Part shown: positions 38,187 through 48,492 of the stretch, one piece after another | Position numbering within the stretch: position 1 is the first letter of the stretch | How the letters are laid out: each line of letters starts with the position of its first letter | Origin: Pseudomonadota bacterium | GTDB lineage: Bacteria; Pseudomonadota; Gammaproteobacteria; Xanthomonadales; Xanthomonadaceae | NCBI GenBank assembly: GCA_018242445.1 | Contig: JAFEBW010000023.1 | Span: forward strand, 28,783-92,782 | Reading direction: 5' to 3' | Length of the DNA stretch: 64,000 bases | Position numbers and translations under genes: made by a program | Notes under the pieces: model-generated | Database searches by the model: none | What the model saw: the letters and a program-made list of their open reading frames with translations, nothing else | What the model was told of the DNA's origin: nothing

Positions 38187-39542
38187 ATGCCCACCTCCGC
38201 GTTGGCGGCGCATGCGCCGGCATCACTGTTGCCAGCCAGCCATTCTCCCTTGGGGTGGTTGACGCTGACGCTGTTCGTCGTCGCCCTCGTGCTGGTGGCG
38301 CTGGAAGAACGCCTGCATCTGCGCAAGTCCAAACCGGTGATGCTGGCGGCTGCCGCCATCTGGATCGCGATCGCCGTCGCGTCGGCAGGCGACCCGGCGC
38401 AGGCGCAGCGGGTGAGCGCAGCCTTCGAGCACGGGTTTCTCGAATACGCGCAATTGTTCTTCTTCCTCGTGGCGTCTTCGGCATTCGTGGAGGCGCTGGC
38501 CGAGCGCGGCGCGTTCGACGCGCTGCGCGCGGCGCTGTTGCGCCGCGGCTGGAGCTGGCGCGGGCTGTTCTGGGCGACGGGACTGGCGACGTTCGCGCTG
38601 TCTTGCGTGCTCAACAACATGACCACCGCGCTGGTGATGGCGGCAGTGGTGATGGCGGTGGGTGGCAGGCAGCGCCGCTTCGTGGCTACCGCGTGCGTGA
38701 ACATCGTGATCGCTGCCAATGCCGGCGGCGCGTGGAGCGCCTTCGGCGATGTCACCACCCTGATGGTGTGGCAGTCGCGCCACGCCGGTTTCTTCGATTT
38801 TCCGGTGCTGTTCCTGCCGGCGCTGGCGAACTGGCTGATTCCCGCCGTGCTGATGCACTTCAGCCTGCCGCGCGGGGCACCTGTGGCGGAAAGCATCGCG
38901 GTGCGCGCCAAGCCCGGCGCGCTGGCGGTCGGTATCGCCTTCGTCGCGGCCATCGCGATGACCGTGATCGGCGCGCAGATGTTCGGCCTGCCGCCGGTGT
39001 TCGGCATGCTCGCCGGTCTGGCACTCTTGCAGATCGTGGCGTGGCGGATCGGCATCCACGAATCTTTCCTCGCCGCCGCCGAACACACCGCGCCATCACA
39101 GGACATTTTCCGCATCCTCGCGCGCAACGACTGGGACACCCTGCTGTTCTTCTACGGCGTGCTGCTGTCGGTGGCGGGGCTGGCCTGCGTCGGCTGGCTC
39201 GATCTGCTCGCAGCCGCCTCGTATGGCGCACTGGGGCCGAGCTGGGCGAACAGTCTGCTGGGTGCAGCCTCGGCAATCGTGGACAATATCCCGGTGATGT
39301 CGGCGGTGTTGCAGATGAATCCGGCGATGGGCGTGGATCAGTGGTTGCTGGTCACCCTCGCCTGCGGCGTGGGCGGCAGTTTGTTGTCCATCGGCTCGGC
39401 CGCCGGCATCGCCCTGATGGGCAGCGCACGCGGCACCTACACGTTCGCCAGCCACCTGCGCTGGAGCTGGGCGATCGCGCTGGGCTACGTCGCCAGCATC
39501 GTGCTGCACCTGTACCTCAACATGCCGTCTGGAAGCCCATGA
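38187..39542 (+). CDS. nhaD: Na+/H+ antiporter NhaD
   Basis: A 451-aa inner-membrane antiporter of the NhaD/ion-transporter superfamily that extrudes Na+ (or Li+) in exchange for protons. About twelve helices are visible, with conserved segments LNNMTTALVM, GGAWSAFGDVTTLMVW, VDNIPVMSAVLQMNP and GGSLLSIGSAAGIALMG. The ATG at 38187 is used; the ribosome site is weak. The stop overlaps the next start as ATGA, coupling it to the CBS-domain protein. Confidence 0.92.
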   Translation: MPTSALAAHAPASLLPASHSPLGWLTLTLFVVALVLVALEERLHLRKSKPVMLAAAAIWIAIAVASAGDPAQAQRVSAAFEHGFLEYAQLFFFLVASSAFVEALAERGAFDALRAALLRRGWSWRGLFWATGLATFALSCVLNNMTTALVMAAVVMAVGGRQRRFVATACVNIVIAANAGGAWSAFGDVTTLMVWQSRHAGFFDFPVLFLPALANWLIPAVLMHFSLPRGAPVAESIAVRAKPGALAVGIAFVAAIAMTVIGAQMFGLPPVFGMLAGLALLQIVAWRIGIHESFLAAAEHTAPSQDIFRILARNDWDTLLFFYGVLLSVAGLACVGWLDLLAAASYGALGPSWANSLLGAASAIVDNIPVMSAVLQMNPAMGVDQWLLVTLACGVGGSLLSIGSAAGIALMGSARGTYTFASHLRWSWAIALGYVASIVLHLYLNMPSGSP

Positions 39543-40864
39543 CCCGCGTTTTCATCGTTCTGCTGCTGGTCGTGTTCAACGGCTTCTTCGCGTTGTCGGA
39601 GCTGGCCGTGCTCACCTCGCGGCGCAGCCGCCTGCGCGAGATGGCGCGCAGCAGTCGCGGTGCAGCGAAGGCTCTGCATCTGGCCGAACATCCGGAAAGC
39701 TTCCTGTCCGCGGTGCAGTTGTGGATCACCCTGCTCGGCCTGCTCACCGGTTATTTCGGCGGCGAATCGATCGGCGCGGAACTCGAGGAACCCATCGCGC
39801 GCGGGTTTCCCGCGCTCGCGCCCTATGCGCACGGCATCGGCTTCATCGCCGGCTTTCTGGTGATGATCTTCCTGTACGGCGTGATCGGCGAGCTGTTCCC
39901 CAAGCGCCTCGCCACGCTGGCCCCGGAGCGCCTGGCCGCCGTCGTCGCGTATCCGATCCACTGGCTGAGCGTGTTCGCCAAACCCGGCGTGATGCTGATG
40001 GCATGGTGCACGCGCGGCTTGCTGCACCTGTTCGGCCTGCGCTCCTCGCGGCAGGAGCACATGAGCGCCGAGGAAATCCGCCTGGTGGTGTCCGAAGGCC
40101 ACGAACAGGGCGCCATCGACGAGGACGAACGCAACATGATGCACCGCGTGCTGCGCCTGGGCGACCGCAGCGCGGAAAGCCTGATGACGCCGCGCACGCA
40201 GATCGCCTGGCTGGACGCGGCCGCGAGCGACGAGGAAAACCTGGCGATGATGCGGGACAGCGCGTTTTCGCAATACCCGGTGTATCGCAAGGACGACAGC
40301 GACGTGCTGGGCGTGCTGGAGATGAAATCGCTCGCGATGCGCCTTGTGGAGAGCCGCGACGTGGCCTTGTTCGCGCAACTGCGCCCGCCGGTGTTCGTCG
40401 CCGAGTCCACGCGCTCGCTGGCGCTGCTGGAAATCTTTCGCGACGAGCAGCAATCCCTGGCCCTGGTGGTGGACGAGTACGGCGAGATCCAGGGCCTGGT
40501 CACGCTGGAGGATTTGATGGGCGCGGTGATCGGCGGATTGCAGTCCATCGAGGCCGGCAACCCCGACGACATGCCGGTCGTCGCGCGCGAGGACGGCTCG
40601 TGGCTGGTCGATGGCGGCGTGGCGATGGACGACGTGCGCGAGTTGCTGGAGGTCGCCGCCGATCCGGGCGACGCCGAACGCGATTACCACACGCTGGCCG
40701 GCATGGTCATCGACCATTTCGGCCGCATTCCCCACGTGGGCGAAATCTTCGACTGGAAGGGCGCGCGCATCGAGGTGGTGGACCTGGATGGGGCGCGCGT
40801 GGACAAATTGTTGCTGCGCCGGCTGCCGCGAGCGAGCGGGGAAAACGCGGACGACCACGTCTGA
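39539..40864 (+). CDS. CNNM/HlyC-CorC family membrane protein with CBS domains
   Basis: A 441-aa protein: an N-terminal CNNM transmembrane domain (about 1-170, GELFPKRLATL near its end), a CBS pair (about 200-330, SLMTPRTQIAWLD and VVDEYGEIQGLVTLEDLM), and a C-terminal CorC_HlyC ligand domain (about 350-435). Relatives are Mg2+/Co2+ efflux or regulation proteins; the 'hemolysin' label is historical. Overlap with nhaD suggests joint control of ion balance. Confidence 0.9.
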   Translation: MTRVFIVLLLVVFNGFFALSELAVLTSRRSRLREMARSSRGAAKALHLAEHPESFLSAVQLWITLLGLLTGYFGGESIGAELEEPIARGFPALAPYAHGIGFIAGFLVMIFLYGVIGELFPKRLATLAPERLAAVVAYPIHWLSVFAKPGVMLMAWCTRGLLHLFGLRSSRQEHMSAEEIRLVVSEGHEQGAIDEDERNMMHRVLRLGDRSAESLMTPRTQIAWLDAAASDEENLAMMRDSAFSQYPVYRKDDSDVLGVLEMKSLAMRLVESRDVALFAQLRPPVFVAESTRSLALLEIFRDEQQSLALVVDEYGEIQGLVTLEDLMGAVIGGLQSIEAGNPDDMPVVAREDGSWLVDGGVAMDDVRELLEVAADPGDAERDYHTLAGMVIDHFGRIPHVGEIFDWKGARIEVVDLDGARVDKLLLRRLPRASGENADDHV

Positions 40865-40900
40865 CCCCGTCGCGGTGCGGCAACCGCTCCGGCACCCGCA

Positions 40901-42364
40901 TCAGCTCAGCAGGCGGCGGCCGATCTCGGCGGTGGACACCGGCTTGCACAGCACATAACCCTGCGCGAGATCGGCTCCCTGCTCCTTGAGCACGTTGAGC
41001 TCGGACAGCTCCTCGACGCCGACCACCACCGCGACGATGCGCAGGGCGCGCGCGGTGGCGACGATGGCGTCGGTGGCGGCGGCACTGCCAGCCGGCTCGC
41101 CACGTCCGCGGATGCGGCTCTGGCCGACTTTCACGCCGCTGATCGAGGGCTTCATCCAGCGCTGGGTGTCGCCGGCATCTTCGCCGCTGGCGTCGATCCA
41201 CAGTTGCACGCCCAGCCCGCGCAGTTGTTCGAGCATGGCCTCGACCTGCGCATCCTCCTCGCGCAAGGCCCTGGCCGGTATTTCCAGATGCAGGCGGGTT
41301 GCCGCCAGCCCGGATTTGCGCAGAGCCTCCACCACGTATTCGAACAGACGCGCATCGCGCATCTGGCGCACGGCCACGTTGACGGAGATGAACGGGCTGT
41401 TCTCGACGGTGCCATCGCCCGGCCACAGGCTCGCATCCGAACAGGCTTGCACCAGCACCTGCCGCCCCAGCTCGACGATCAGGTCGCTGCGCTCGGCCAG
41501 CGGGATGAACTCGGTCGGCGGCACCGGCCCTTCGACCGGATGCTGCCAGCGCAACAGCGCCTCGGCACCGCGCATGCTGCCATCGGCGACCGCGTGGATG
41601 GGTTGGTAGAGGATCTTCAATTCGTTGCGCCGCCAGGCGTCGTGCAGATCGTCCTCGAGTTGCCGCAGGCGTTCGAGTTGCGCCGGGGTCGGTGGGGGCG
41701 GCGCGACCGATGCGGGCGGCGCCACCGGTGGGGCTGCCGGCTGCGCGGCGGGCGCTGGCTCGGGAACGGCGACAGGCGCTGCAGGCGTCGCGCTCGTGGC
41801 GGCCGGCGTCGCTTGCGCCTTGCCGTCGGCGGCGATGCGGTCGGCGTCGTGATCCATGCGTTCGCGCAAGCCCGCCAGCGCGCGGCCCAGGGTCGCGTAG
41901 GCACAGGCGATGTCGCCGAATTCGTCGTTGCGCTGGCCGAGATCGGCAGCGCCCGCATCCTCGCCGGCCTCGATGCGGCGCGCCGCGCGTGCCAGCCGCT
42001 GGACGGGGTGCACGAACCACGCCCACAGCAGCCAGGCAAACCCGCCGAAGGCCAGACCGGCGATGAAGATGACGAACGACAGGCGCAACCGGAAGGCATG
42101 GCTGGCGGCATCGACGCGCTCGCCGACGCCGGCAGGCGCGGAGACAACGCCAAGCGGCGACGCAGCCGGGATCGAGTCGACATCGCCGGTCGCGGAAGCC
42201 TCGGCAGAGGCCGTCGATCCTGCGGGAGCCGATGGCTTGACCACCTCTGCGACGGCCCGCTCGTAAGCGTGCAACTGGCCATGCAAGGCCATGATCGTCG
42301 ACACCCCGAACAGGCCGGCGAGGAGCAACACGAGGATGAAGCGTGCCTGCATTCCGAAACGCAT
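40901..42364 (-). CDS. Membrane protein with degenerate EAL domain
   Basis: A 487-aa c-di-GMP-related protein: helix 1 (9-27), a short periplasmic loop, helix 2 (95-118), a HAMP-like stretch (119-175), a Pro/Ala-rich linker (185-228), and an EAL domain (235-487). EAL (268-270), Asn 329, Glu 361, Lys 412 and QGY are kept. However, the DDFG metal motif reads DASG (391-394), AEGVE reads VVGVE, and the ELTE segment reads LEIPA. It therefore probably binds c-di-GMP or a partner without hydrolysing it. GGAGG lies 4 nt before the ATG. Confidence 0.85.
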   Translation of the reverse strand: MRFGMQARFILVLLLAGLFGVSTIMALHGQLHAYERAVAEVVKPSAPAGSTASAEASATGDVDSIPAASPLGVVSAPAGVGERVDAASHAFRLRLSFVIFIAGLAFGGFAWLLWAWFVHPVQRLARAARRIEAGEDAGAADLGQRNDEFGDIACAYATLGRALAGLRERMDHDADRIAADGKAQATPAATSATPAAPVAVPEPAPAAQPAAPPVAPPASVAPPPPTPAQLERLRQLEDDLHDAWRRNELKILYQPIHAVADGSMRGAEALLRWQHPVEGPVPPTEFIPLAERSDLIVELGRQVLVQACSDASLWPGDGTVENSPFISVNVAVRQMRDARLFEYVVEALRKSGLAATRLHLEIPARALREEDAQVEAMLEQLRGLGVQLWIDASGEDAGDTQRWMKPSISGVKVGQSRIRGRGEPAGSAAATDAIVATARALRIVAVVVGVEELSELNVLKEQGADLAQGYVLCKPVSTAEIGRRLLS

Positions 42365-42450
42365 GTCCCCTCCCGGCTGCGTGCGTGGCATCCCCCAGCG
42401 CGGGTTCATCCTAGCAGGACGCGACGGGGGCGTACCCGGCTGCCGCCGGC

Positions 42451-43224
42451 TCATTCCCCGCCACGACCCGCCAGTCGCGCCATCCGCTGCGCATCGGAGC
42501 AGATGCCATGCAGGATGCGCAACTCGCGCGCATCCAGCCGCGCGCGCAGGAACAAGCCGCGCAAACGCCGCATGATCGTCTCCGGCGAGCGCCCCTTGTG
42601 GAATTCGATCGCATCCAGGGTGAGCCCCAGATGCGCGAAGAAGGATTCCATCTGCGCCTGCGTGGCGCGCGGTTCGTCGCCGTGCGGATCGCCACCACGC
42701 GCTTCGGCCGCATCGGCCGTGCGCGCCAGCCATGCCAGGCGCAATTCGTAGCACAGCACCTGCACCGCCGCGGCGAGGTTGAGCGAGCCGTACTCAGGGT
42801 TGGCCGGGATGTGCACGGCGGCATGGCAGCGTTGCAGATCCTCGTTGGTCAGCCCGGTGCGCTCGGTGCCGAACACCAGCGCCACCGGCGCCGCAACGGC
42901 CTCGTCGAGCAACTGCGTCGCGGCCCCGCGCGGTTCCAATCCGGGCAAAACCACGTGCCGCGAGCGTGCCGTGCAGCCGGCGACGAAGCCGCAATCGGCC
43001 ACCGCCTCCTCCAGCGTGGCGCAGATCCGCGCCGCCGCCAGCACATCGGCGGCACCGGCAGCCAGGGCAACCGCGTCGGCGTGATCGGGCAGCCGTGGCG
43101 CGACCAGCACGAGGTCGTGAAAACCAATCGTCTTCATCGCCCGCGCCGCCGAGCCGATGTTGCCAGGGTGGCGGGTTTCCACCAGCACGATCCGCACCCG
43201 GTTTGCGACCGTCGCCCCATTCAT
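42451..43224 (-). CDS. trmJ: tRNA (Cm32/Um32) 2'-O-methyltransferase TrmJ
   Basis: A 257-aa SPOUT (TrmD/TrmH-fold) methyltransferase that 2'-O-methylates position 32 in the anticodon loop of tRNAs. Signature segments: [20 protein letters not shown] near the N-terminus, [15 protein letters not shown], and [18 protein letters not shown], which form the knot and SAM site. The C-terminal helical extension is typical of TrmJ. It is divergent from suhB with 137 bp between, the same pairing seen in many gammaproteobacteria. Confidence 0.95.
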   Translation of the reverse strand: MNGATVANRVRIVLVETRHPGNIGSAARAMKTIGFHDLVLVAPRLPDHADAVALAAGAADVLAAARICATLEEAVADCGFVAGCTARSRHVVLPGLEPRGAATQLLDEAVAAPVALVFGTERTGLTNEDLQRCHAAVHIPANPEYGSLNLAAAVQVLCYELRLAWLARTADAAEARGGDPHGDEPRATQAQMESFFAHLGLTLDAIEFHKGRSPETIMRRLRGLFLRARLDARELRILHGICSDAQRMARLAGRGGE

Positions 43225-43361
43225 GCGCTTGCCCTGAACGGTGGTCGCGCATGGGCTGTCGAGGTCATGCTGCTGGTCGCGGTGGAATCCAAACTGGTAC
43301 CCTTGCCGTCCGCCGGCACGCCCGGCACCGTTCTTTCATAGCAAATCCGGACGCCCAGCGC

Positions 43362-44189
43362 ATGCAAAAGCCCGCCGTCACCGTCATGGTCAAGGCCGCC
43401 CGACTGGCTGGCGCGGTCATGCTGCGCTACATCCACCGCCTCGACAGCCTGACCGTGGTGGAAAAGGCGCGGCAGGATTTCGCCAGCGAAGTCGATGCGC
43501 AGGCCGAGGCCGAAGCCGTTAAGGAACTGCGCCGCGCGCACCCGGACTACGCCGTGCTGGCCGAGGAAGGCGGCGCCAAGGGCAAGTCCAGCAGCGTGTG
43601 GGTGATCGACCCGATCGACGGCACCAGCAATTACCTGCGCGGCAATCCGCACTTCTGCGTGTCGATCGCCCTGCTCGAAAAAGGCGTGCCGACCCACGGC
43701 GTGGTGTACGACCCGCTGCGCAACGAACTGTTCACCGCCAGCCGCGGCAGCGGCGCGACGCTCAACGACAAGCGCATCCGCTGCACGCAACGCCCGACGC
43801 TGGAAGGCGCGATGCTCGCGACCGGCTTTCCGCCGCGCGAACGCGCGCGCGCGCCGGCGCAACTGGACTGCCTGAAGCTGCTGCTGGAACGCGCCGAAGA
43901 TGTCCGCCGCACCGGCTCGGCCGCGCTCGACCTCGCCTGGGTCGCCTGCGGGCGCATGGACGCCTATTTCGAGGCCGGCCTGAAGCCGTGGGACATCGCC
44001 GCCGGCATGCTGCTGGTGCGCGAGTCCGGCGGCCACGTCTGCGACTACCGCGGCGGCAGCGAACACCTGCTCGACCTGACCGCCAAGCCTGCGGGCGTGC
44101 AGATCGTCGCCGGCAACCACAAGCTCGTCGGCGAATTGCAGGCGGCCATCGTCGCCAGCGGCTACGCCGGAGCGTTCGGCCCGGCCTGA
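43362..44189 (+). CDS. suhB: Inositol-1-monophosphatase / Nus factor SuhB
   Basis: A 275-aa metal-dependent phosphatase of the IMPase family. The metal site motifs are AEEGG (67-71), DPIDGT (83-88) and WDIAAG near residue 212. In E. coli SuhB also joins the rRNA antitermination complex. The start at 43362 ([14 protein letters not shown]) aligns with the usual N-terminus. It is convergent with secF. Confidence 0.95.
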   Translation: MQKPAVTVMVKAARLAGAVMLRYIHRLDSLTVVEKARQDFASEVDAQAEAEAVKELRRAHPDYAVLAEEGGAKGKSSSVWVIDPIDGTSNYLRGNPHFCVSIALLEKGVPTHGVVYDPLRNELFTASRGSGATLNDKRIRCTQRPTLEGAMLATGFPPRERARAPAQLDCLKLLLERAEDVRRTGSAALDLAWVACGRMDAYFEAGLKPWDIAAGMLLVRESGGHVCDYRGGSEHLLDLTAKPAGVQIVAGNHKLVGELQAAIVASGYAGAFGPA

Positions 44190-44372
44190 TCGCGCAAAAC
44201 CCGCCGCGGGGCAGCCAGGCGCAGCGCGTCGGGCATCAAGGCCAACCCCGATCCAATGGCTCCGGCTGGCAGTTGCCTGCAAACTTCCGAATCCGTCGAA
44301 GCCGCCACTTGCAGCCTCGGCATTCATGGATCCCCGCCTTCAAGAGGATGACGGGCTCGTTGCGGCGCTGTC

Positions 44373-45353
44373 TCAGGGCCGGCGCGCCAACTCCGCGTCG
44401 TCGCGCAGCTTGGGCATCAGGTCCTGCTTGCTCACCCCGAAGATGTTCAGGATCGGGCAGGAGAAGAAGATCGACGACAGCGTGCCGACGATGATGCCCA
44501 CGATCAGCGCGATCGAGAACCCGTGCAGGGTGGCGCCGCCGAAGAAGAACAGCGCGAGCACCGTGATCATCGTCGCCAGCGAGGTCATGATCGTGCGCGA
44601 CAGGGTGTTGTTCACGGCGCGGTTGAGGATCTCCAGCGGGTCGCCCTTGCGCGAGGAGCGGAACAGCTCGCGCACGCGGTCGAGCACGACGATGGTGTCG
44701 TTCACCGAATAGCCGTCCACCGCGAGTACGGCGGCCAGCACGGTCAGGTCGAACTCGATGCCGGTGACCGAGAAGAAACCGAGGGTGAGGATGACGTCGT
44801 GGAACTCGGTCAACACCGTCGCCAGCGCGAAGCGCCATTCGAAGCGGATGGCGATGTAGATCATGATCCCGGCCAGCACCATGAACACCGCGACGATGCC
44901 GTTGGTCGCCAGCTCCTTGCCCACCTGCGGACCGACGTACACGGATGGTTTGACGGTGGCCGGATGGCCGGCCGCGACCAGCGCCTGCTGCACGTGCTGG
45001 GTGATCGCCGCGCTTTGCTTGTCGATGGACGATTCGCTGGCATCGGCATGCGCCTTGCCGTTGTCCATGCCCTCGTTGGGCCCCAGGCGGATCGAGTAGT
45101 TGCGGGTGTCGAAGCGCTGCACCACCGCGCCCTTGAAGCCAGCCCTGGCGAGCGCCGCGCTCACGTCGTGCTGCTCGGTGGCCTGCGCGAAGGTCACCTC
45201 CACCAGCGAACCGCCGGTGAAGTCCAGGCCGAAGTTCAGCCCTTTGGTGGCCAGCGACACGATGGATGCGATGATCAGGATCACGGAGATGGTCACCGTA
45301 TATTTACGGATCCCCATGAAGTTGACATTGCTGTTGGGATTGAAAAACTCCAT
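44373..45353 (-). CDS. secF: Protein translocase subunit SecF
   Basis: A 326-aa inner-membrane RND-type subunit that, with SecD and YajC, uses the proton gradient to pull secreted proteins through SecYEG. Six helices with a large periplasmic loop after helix 1; conserved segments FGLDFTGGSLVEV, GYSVNDTIVVLDRVRE and NRAVNNTLSRTIMTS. It starts 3 nt after secD stops. Confidence 0.97.
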   Translation of the reverse strand: MEFFNPNSNVNFMGIRKYTVTISVILIIASIVSLATKGLNFGLDFTGGSLVEVTFAQATEQHDVSAALARAGFKGAVVQRFDTRNYSIRLGPNEGMDNGKAHADASESSIDKQSAAITQHVQQALVAAGHPATVKPSVYVGPQVGKELATNGIVAVFMVLAGIMIYIAIRFEWRFALATVLTEFHDVILTLGFFSVTGIEFDLTVLAAVLAVDGYSVNDTIVVLDRVRELFRSSRKGDPLEILNRAVNNTLSRTIMTSLATMITVLALFFFGGATLHGFSIALIVGIIVGTLSSIFFSCPILNIFGVSKQDLMPKLRDDAELARRP

Positions 45354-45356
45354 GGC

Positions 45357-47255
45357 TTAAAACCCTCCGCCAACAGACACTTTCTGAATTTTCTTGCCGT
45401 GGCCGTACACGATCGTCGCCATCGCGCGGCTGACCGTCACCGAGGTGAACATCGAGGTCAGCACGCCGATCAGCAACACCACCGCGAAGCCCTTGACCGG
45501 CCCCGAGCCGAAGGTCAGCAGGGCCACGCCGGCGATGAGCTTGGCCACGTTGGAGTCGAGGATCACCGCCCACGCGCGGTCGTAACCGGCCTTGATGCTG
45601 GCCACCGGCGTATTGCCGTTGCGCAGCTCCTCGCGGATGCGTTCGATGATCAGCACGTTGCCGTCGATCGCCATGCCCAGGGTGAGCACGATGCCGGCGA
45701 TGCCGGGCATGGTCATGGTGGCGTGGATCAGCGACAGCACGGCGGTGAGCAGTAACAGGTTGGAGAACAGCGCCAGCACCGAGATCACGCCGAACAGGCG
45801 GTAGTAGAAGATCATCAGCGCGCACACGGCGAGGAAGCCGATCTCCACCGCGCGCCGACCAGCGTCGATGTTGTCCTGACCGAGGCTGGGGCCGATCACC
45901 CGCTGCTCGACGATGTCCACCGGCGCGGCGAGCGAACCGGCACGCAGCAGCAGGGCCAGTTCCGAGGCTTCCTTCAAACTACCCAACCCGGTGGTCTGGA
46001 AGTTCCTGCCGAAGGGCTCGTTGATCGTGGCGTTGTTGATGACTTCCTCGGTCACCTTGATGGATTTCTGCTCGACACCGTTGACGATCTTGGTGACCGG
46101 CGTGCGCTCGATATACACCACGCCCATCGGCTTGTTAACATTCTCGCTGGTGAAATCCAGCATTCGCTTGGCACCGATCTCGTTGAGCGTCACCGACACC
46201 GCCGGGGTGCCCGACCGCTGATCGGTCATCGACGTGGCGCTCTCGAGCTGATCGCCGGAAACGATCACCTTCTTCGACAGCAAAATCGGCTGAGGCTTTT
46301 CGCCGGGACGGGAAGGTCTCGTGTAATAGAGCTTGGCATCCGGCGGGATGTTGCCGGTGGCTGCAGCGTTCGCTGCCTCTGCTAGGTCACCGACATTGCC
46401 GCGGTATTCCAGCGTGGCGGTCGCACCGAGCAATTTCTTGGCCTGCGCGGTGTCCTGCACGCCCGGCAATTCGACCACGATGCGGTTGGCACCCTGCCGC
46501 TGGATCAGCGGCTCGGCAACACCAAGCTGGTTGATGCGGTTGGTGAGCGTGCCGATGTTCTGCTCGATCGCGCCATCGCTCAACGCCTTGAGCTCGGTGG
46601 GCTTGAGCGTGCCGGTTAGCTTGGTGCCGTCGGAGGATGTCTTCAGATCGAGCTGCGGGATGTCGGTGGCGATCAGCGCGGCGAGCTTGGCCGCATCGGC
46701 CGCGTTGGACGCGCGCACCGTCAGCCCCGAACCCATGCCCTGCCCGGTCTTGGCCACATCCACGCCGCGGATCAGGTTCTTGCGGATATCCGCACGGATT
46801 TCGTCGACGAAACCGCTGATGCGCTTGTCGACCACGCCATCCTCATCGACCTGCATCAGGAAGTGCACGCCGCCGCGCAAGTCCAGGCCCAGCAGCAGCG
46901 GGTGCCCGCCGATGGCCTTGAGCCAGCCCGGCACGGTCGATGCGAGGTTGAGCGCGCTGATGTAGTCGTCGCCGAGCGCATCGCGGATCGCGTCGGATGC
47001 CTTGAGCTGCACGTCCGGATCGGGCAGGCGCACCAGCATCTCGTCGTGCGCGATGTCGATCGACTTGAACGGCAGCTTTTGCGCCTGCAGCACGGACTGG
47101 ATGCGCGCCTTCAACGCCGCATCGACGACGTGGCCCCGGTTGGCGGTGATCTGCACCGCGGGATCCTGAGGATAGAGGTTGGGTAGCGAATACAGCAGGC
47201 TGAACAGCAGCGCCACCACCACCAGGATGTTTTTCCAGCGGGGAAACTCGAGCAT
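45357..47255 (-). CDS. secD: Protein translocase subunit SecD
   Basis: A 632-aa inner-membrane partner of SecF, with helix 1, a large periplasmic P1 domain, and five C-terminal helices. Conserved segments: LLGLDLRGGVHFLMQVD, NRINQLGVAEPLIQRQG, GSLAAPVDIVEQRVIGPSLG and DGNVLIIERIREELRNG. Length is normal. The operon order is yajC-secD-secF, with 79 bp between yajC and secD. Confidence 0.97.
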   Translation of the reverse strand: MLEFPRWKNILVVVALLFSLLYSLPNLYPQDPAVQITANRGHVVDAALKARIQSVLQAQKLPFKSIDIAHDEMLVRLPDPDVQLKASDAIRDALGDDYISALNLASTVPGWLKAIGGHPLLLGLDLRGGVHFLMQVDEDGVVDKRISGFVDEIRADIRKNLIRGVDVAKTGQGMGSGLTVRASNAADAAKLAALIATDIPQLDLKTSSDGTKLTGTLKPTELKALSDGAIEQNIGTLTNRINQLGVAEPLIQRQGANRIVVELPGVQDTAQAKKLLGATATLEYRGNVGDLAEAANAAATGNIPPDAKLYYTRPSRPGEKPQPILLSKKVIVSGDQLESATSMTDQRSGTPAVSVTLNEIGAKRMLDFTSENVNKPMGVVYIERTPVTKIVNGVEQKSIKVTEEVINNATINEPFGRNFQTTGLGSLKEASELALLLRAGSLAAPVDIVEQRVIGPSLGQDNIDAGRRAVEIGFLAVCALMIFYYRLFGVISVLALFSNLLLLTAVLSLIHATMTMPGIAGIVLTLGMAIDGNVLIIERIREELRNGNTPVASIKAGYDRAWAVILDSNVAKLIAGVALLTFGSGPVKGFAVVLLIGVLTSMFTSVTVSRAMATIVYGHGKKIQKVSVGGGF

Positions 47256-47334
47256 GGGCTAAGGATCGGCTAGTGGAACGCGAGCGGCCACGACACGGCG
47301 CGCATGGGCTCCATGGGTTTACGGAAGGCTTGAA

Positions 47335-47676
47335 TCAAGCAGCCTTGAGGCTGCCCTTGGGCAAGACCACGGCGATGGCGGCTTTCTGGAACTTCGCCTT
47401 CACGCCATCGGCGATTTCCAGGGTGATGAAGGCATCGCCCAGATCCGCCACGCGGCCGGCGAGGCCGCCGTTGGTCACCACCTCGTCGCCCTTTTGCAGC
47501 TTCGCGAGCATTTCGCGGTGCTGCTTGGCGCGCCGCGACTGCGGGATCACCATCAGGAAGATGAACACCGCGAACAGGATGACGAAAGGCAACAGGTTCA
47601 TCAGGCTGTCGCCTGGCTTGCCTGTGGACGCAGCCTGGGCGTGGGCGACGGGGATCAGCAGATCCAGTGGATTCAT
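47335..47676 (-). CDS. yajC: Preprotein translocase subunit YajC
   Basis: A 113-aa single-span accessory subunit of the SecDF complex. One membrane helix (about 29-48) is followed by the conserved cytoplasmic part QSRRAKQHREMLAKLQKGD and VVTNGGLAGRV. It is the first gene of the Sec operon. A hydrophilic ORF in another frame overlaps it and is a shadow. The usual upstream neighbour tgt is absent; a DUF1249 gene lies there instead. Confidence 0.95.
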   Translation of the reverse strand: MNPLDLLIPVAHAQAASTGKPGDSLMNLLPFVILFAVFIFLMVIPQSRRAKQHREMLAKLQKGDEVVTNGGLAGRVADLGDAFITLEIADGVKAKFQKAAIAVVLPKGSLKAA

Positions 47677-47870
47677 TGCGAAGGGCTACCGATGCGACGG
47701 ACAAGTCGCGCAGTATGCCATACCACGGGCGGCGGGCTGCTGCCTGCGGCTGCGTCACGACGGCGCAAGCGCATGCGGTGTGCGATGAACCGATCCGTTG
47801 TCCCGATCGGATCGGCATGAAAATGACAGTCGGATCTGCGCTCGGCTCCGCACTGCGGAAGCTCGTGGAT

Positions 47871-48368
47871 TCAAGCCACTGCCGCCACTCCGTCCAGCGG
47901 CTGCACGCCGCGGGGCGCATGCCCCTGCTCGCCCAAGTATTCCAGCCATTTGCTGAAGAACACGTTCATCCGCGCGCGATGGTCGATGAGGGTCGTCAGC
48001 GGCGGGTGCAGACCCAGCGCGTCCTGCCAGCGGCGGCCGACGTGGCAATGGGTGACCTCGGCCTGCCGCGCATCGCGGTAATGGCGAACCCACGCCAGCG
48101 GGTCGCCCGTCGCGCCTTCGCCGTCGAGCAGGCGCGGATAGGACAATTGCAATTCGATGGTGTACGGGTGCCGTTCGACCACGTCGATCCGCAATTCCAG
48201 ACCATCCCTGCCCTGCGATGCGTACCGGCCCACGGCAAGCGACTCGGGCTCCAGCAACCGTTGCAGACGCGCGTGGTTCTCCGCATACAACGCCATCATC
48301 CACGCGAACCGGCTCATGCGCGGGATGCGCTGGATCGATGCGTGCGCTGGCTTGAGGATGGCCGACAT
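47871..48368 (-). CDS. yqiB: DUF1249 family protein (YqiB-like)
   Basis: A 165-aa cytoplasmic protein of the DUF1249 family, function unknown. Family pattern: FAWMMALYAENHARLQRLL near the N-terminus, TIELQLSYPRL, ARQAEVTHC, and NVFFSKWLEYLGEQGH near the end. Several Met codons near the start (48368, 48317) make the exact N-terminus uncertain. It is followed by yajC on the same strand after 194 bp. Confidence 0.85.
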   Translation of the reverse strand: MSAILKPAHASIQRIPRMSRFAWMMALYAENHARLQRLLEPESLAVGRYASQGRDGLELRIDVVERHPYTIELQLSYPRLLDGEGATGDPLAWVRHYRDARQAEVTHCHVGRRWQDALGLHPPLTTLIDHRARMNVFFSKWLEYLGEQGHAPRGVQPLDGVAAVA

Positions 48369-48492
48369 GGCCGGATGCTAGCACGCAGCTTGCGGTGTTC
48401 CGCAATGCTTGCCAGCCGCATGCGGCCGTCGCACACTCACACGCTCCGGCGGTGCATTCCCGCGCCGCCGCCTCCGGGCTGCACCGGGCGGA

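Noticed and set aside
44190..44372. Gap between suhB and secF considered for a small RNA or terminator
   Set aside because: Only a degenerate REP-like sequence is visible; no stem with U-run and no promoter.
47270..47920. 216-aa frame overlapping yajC
   Set aside because: yajC in the other frame has the family sequence and length; this frame is Arg-rich and unlike any protein I know.
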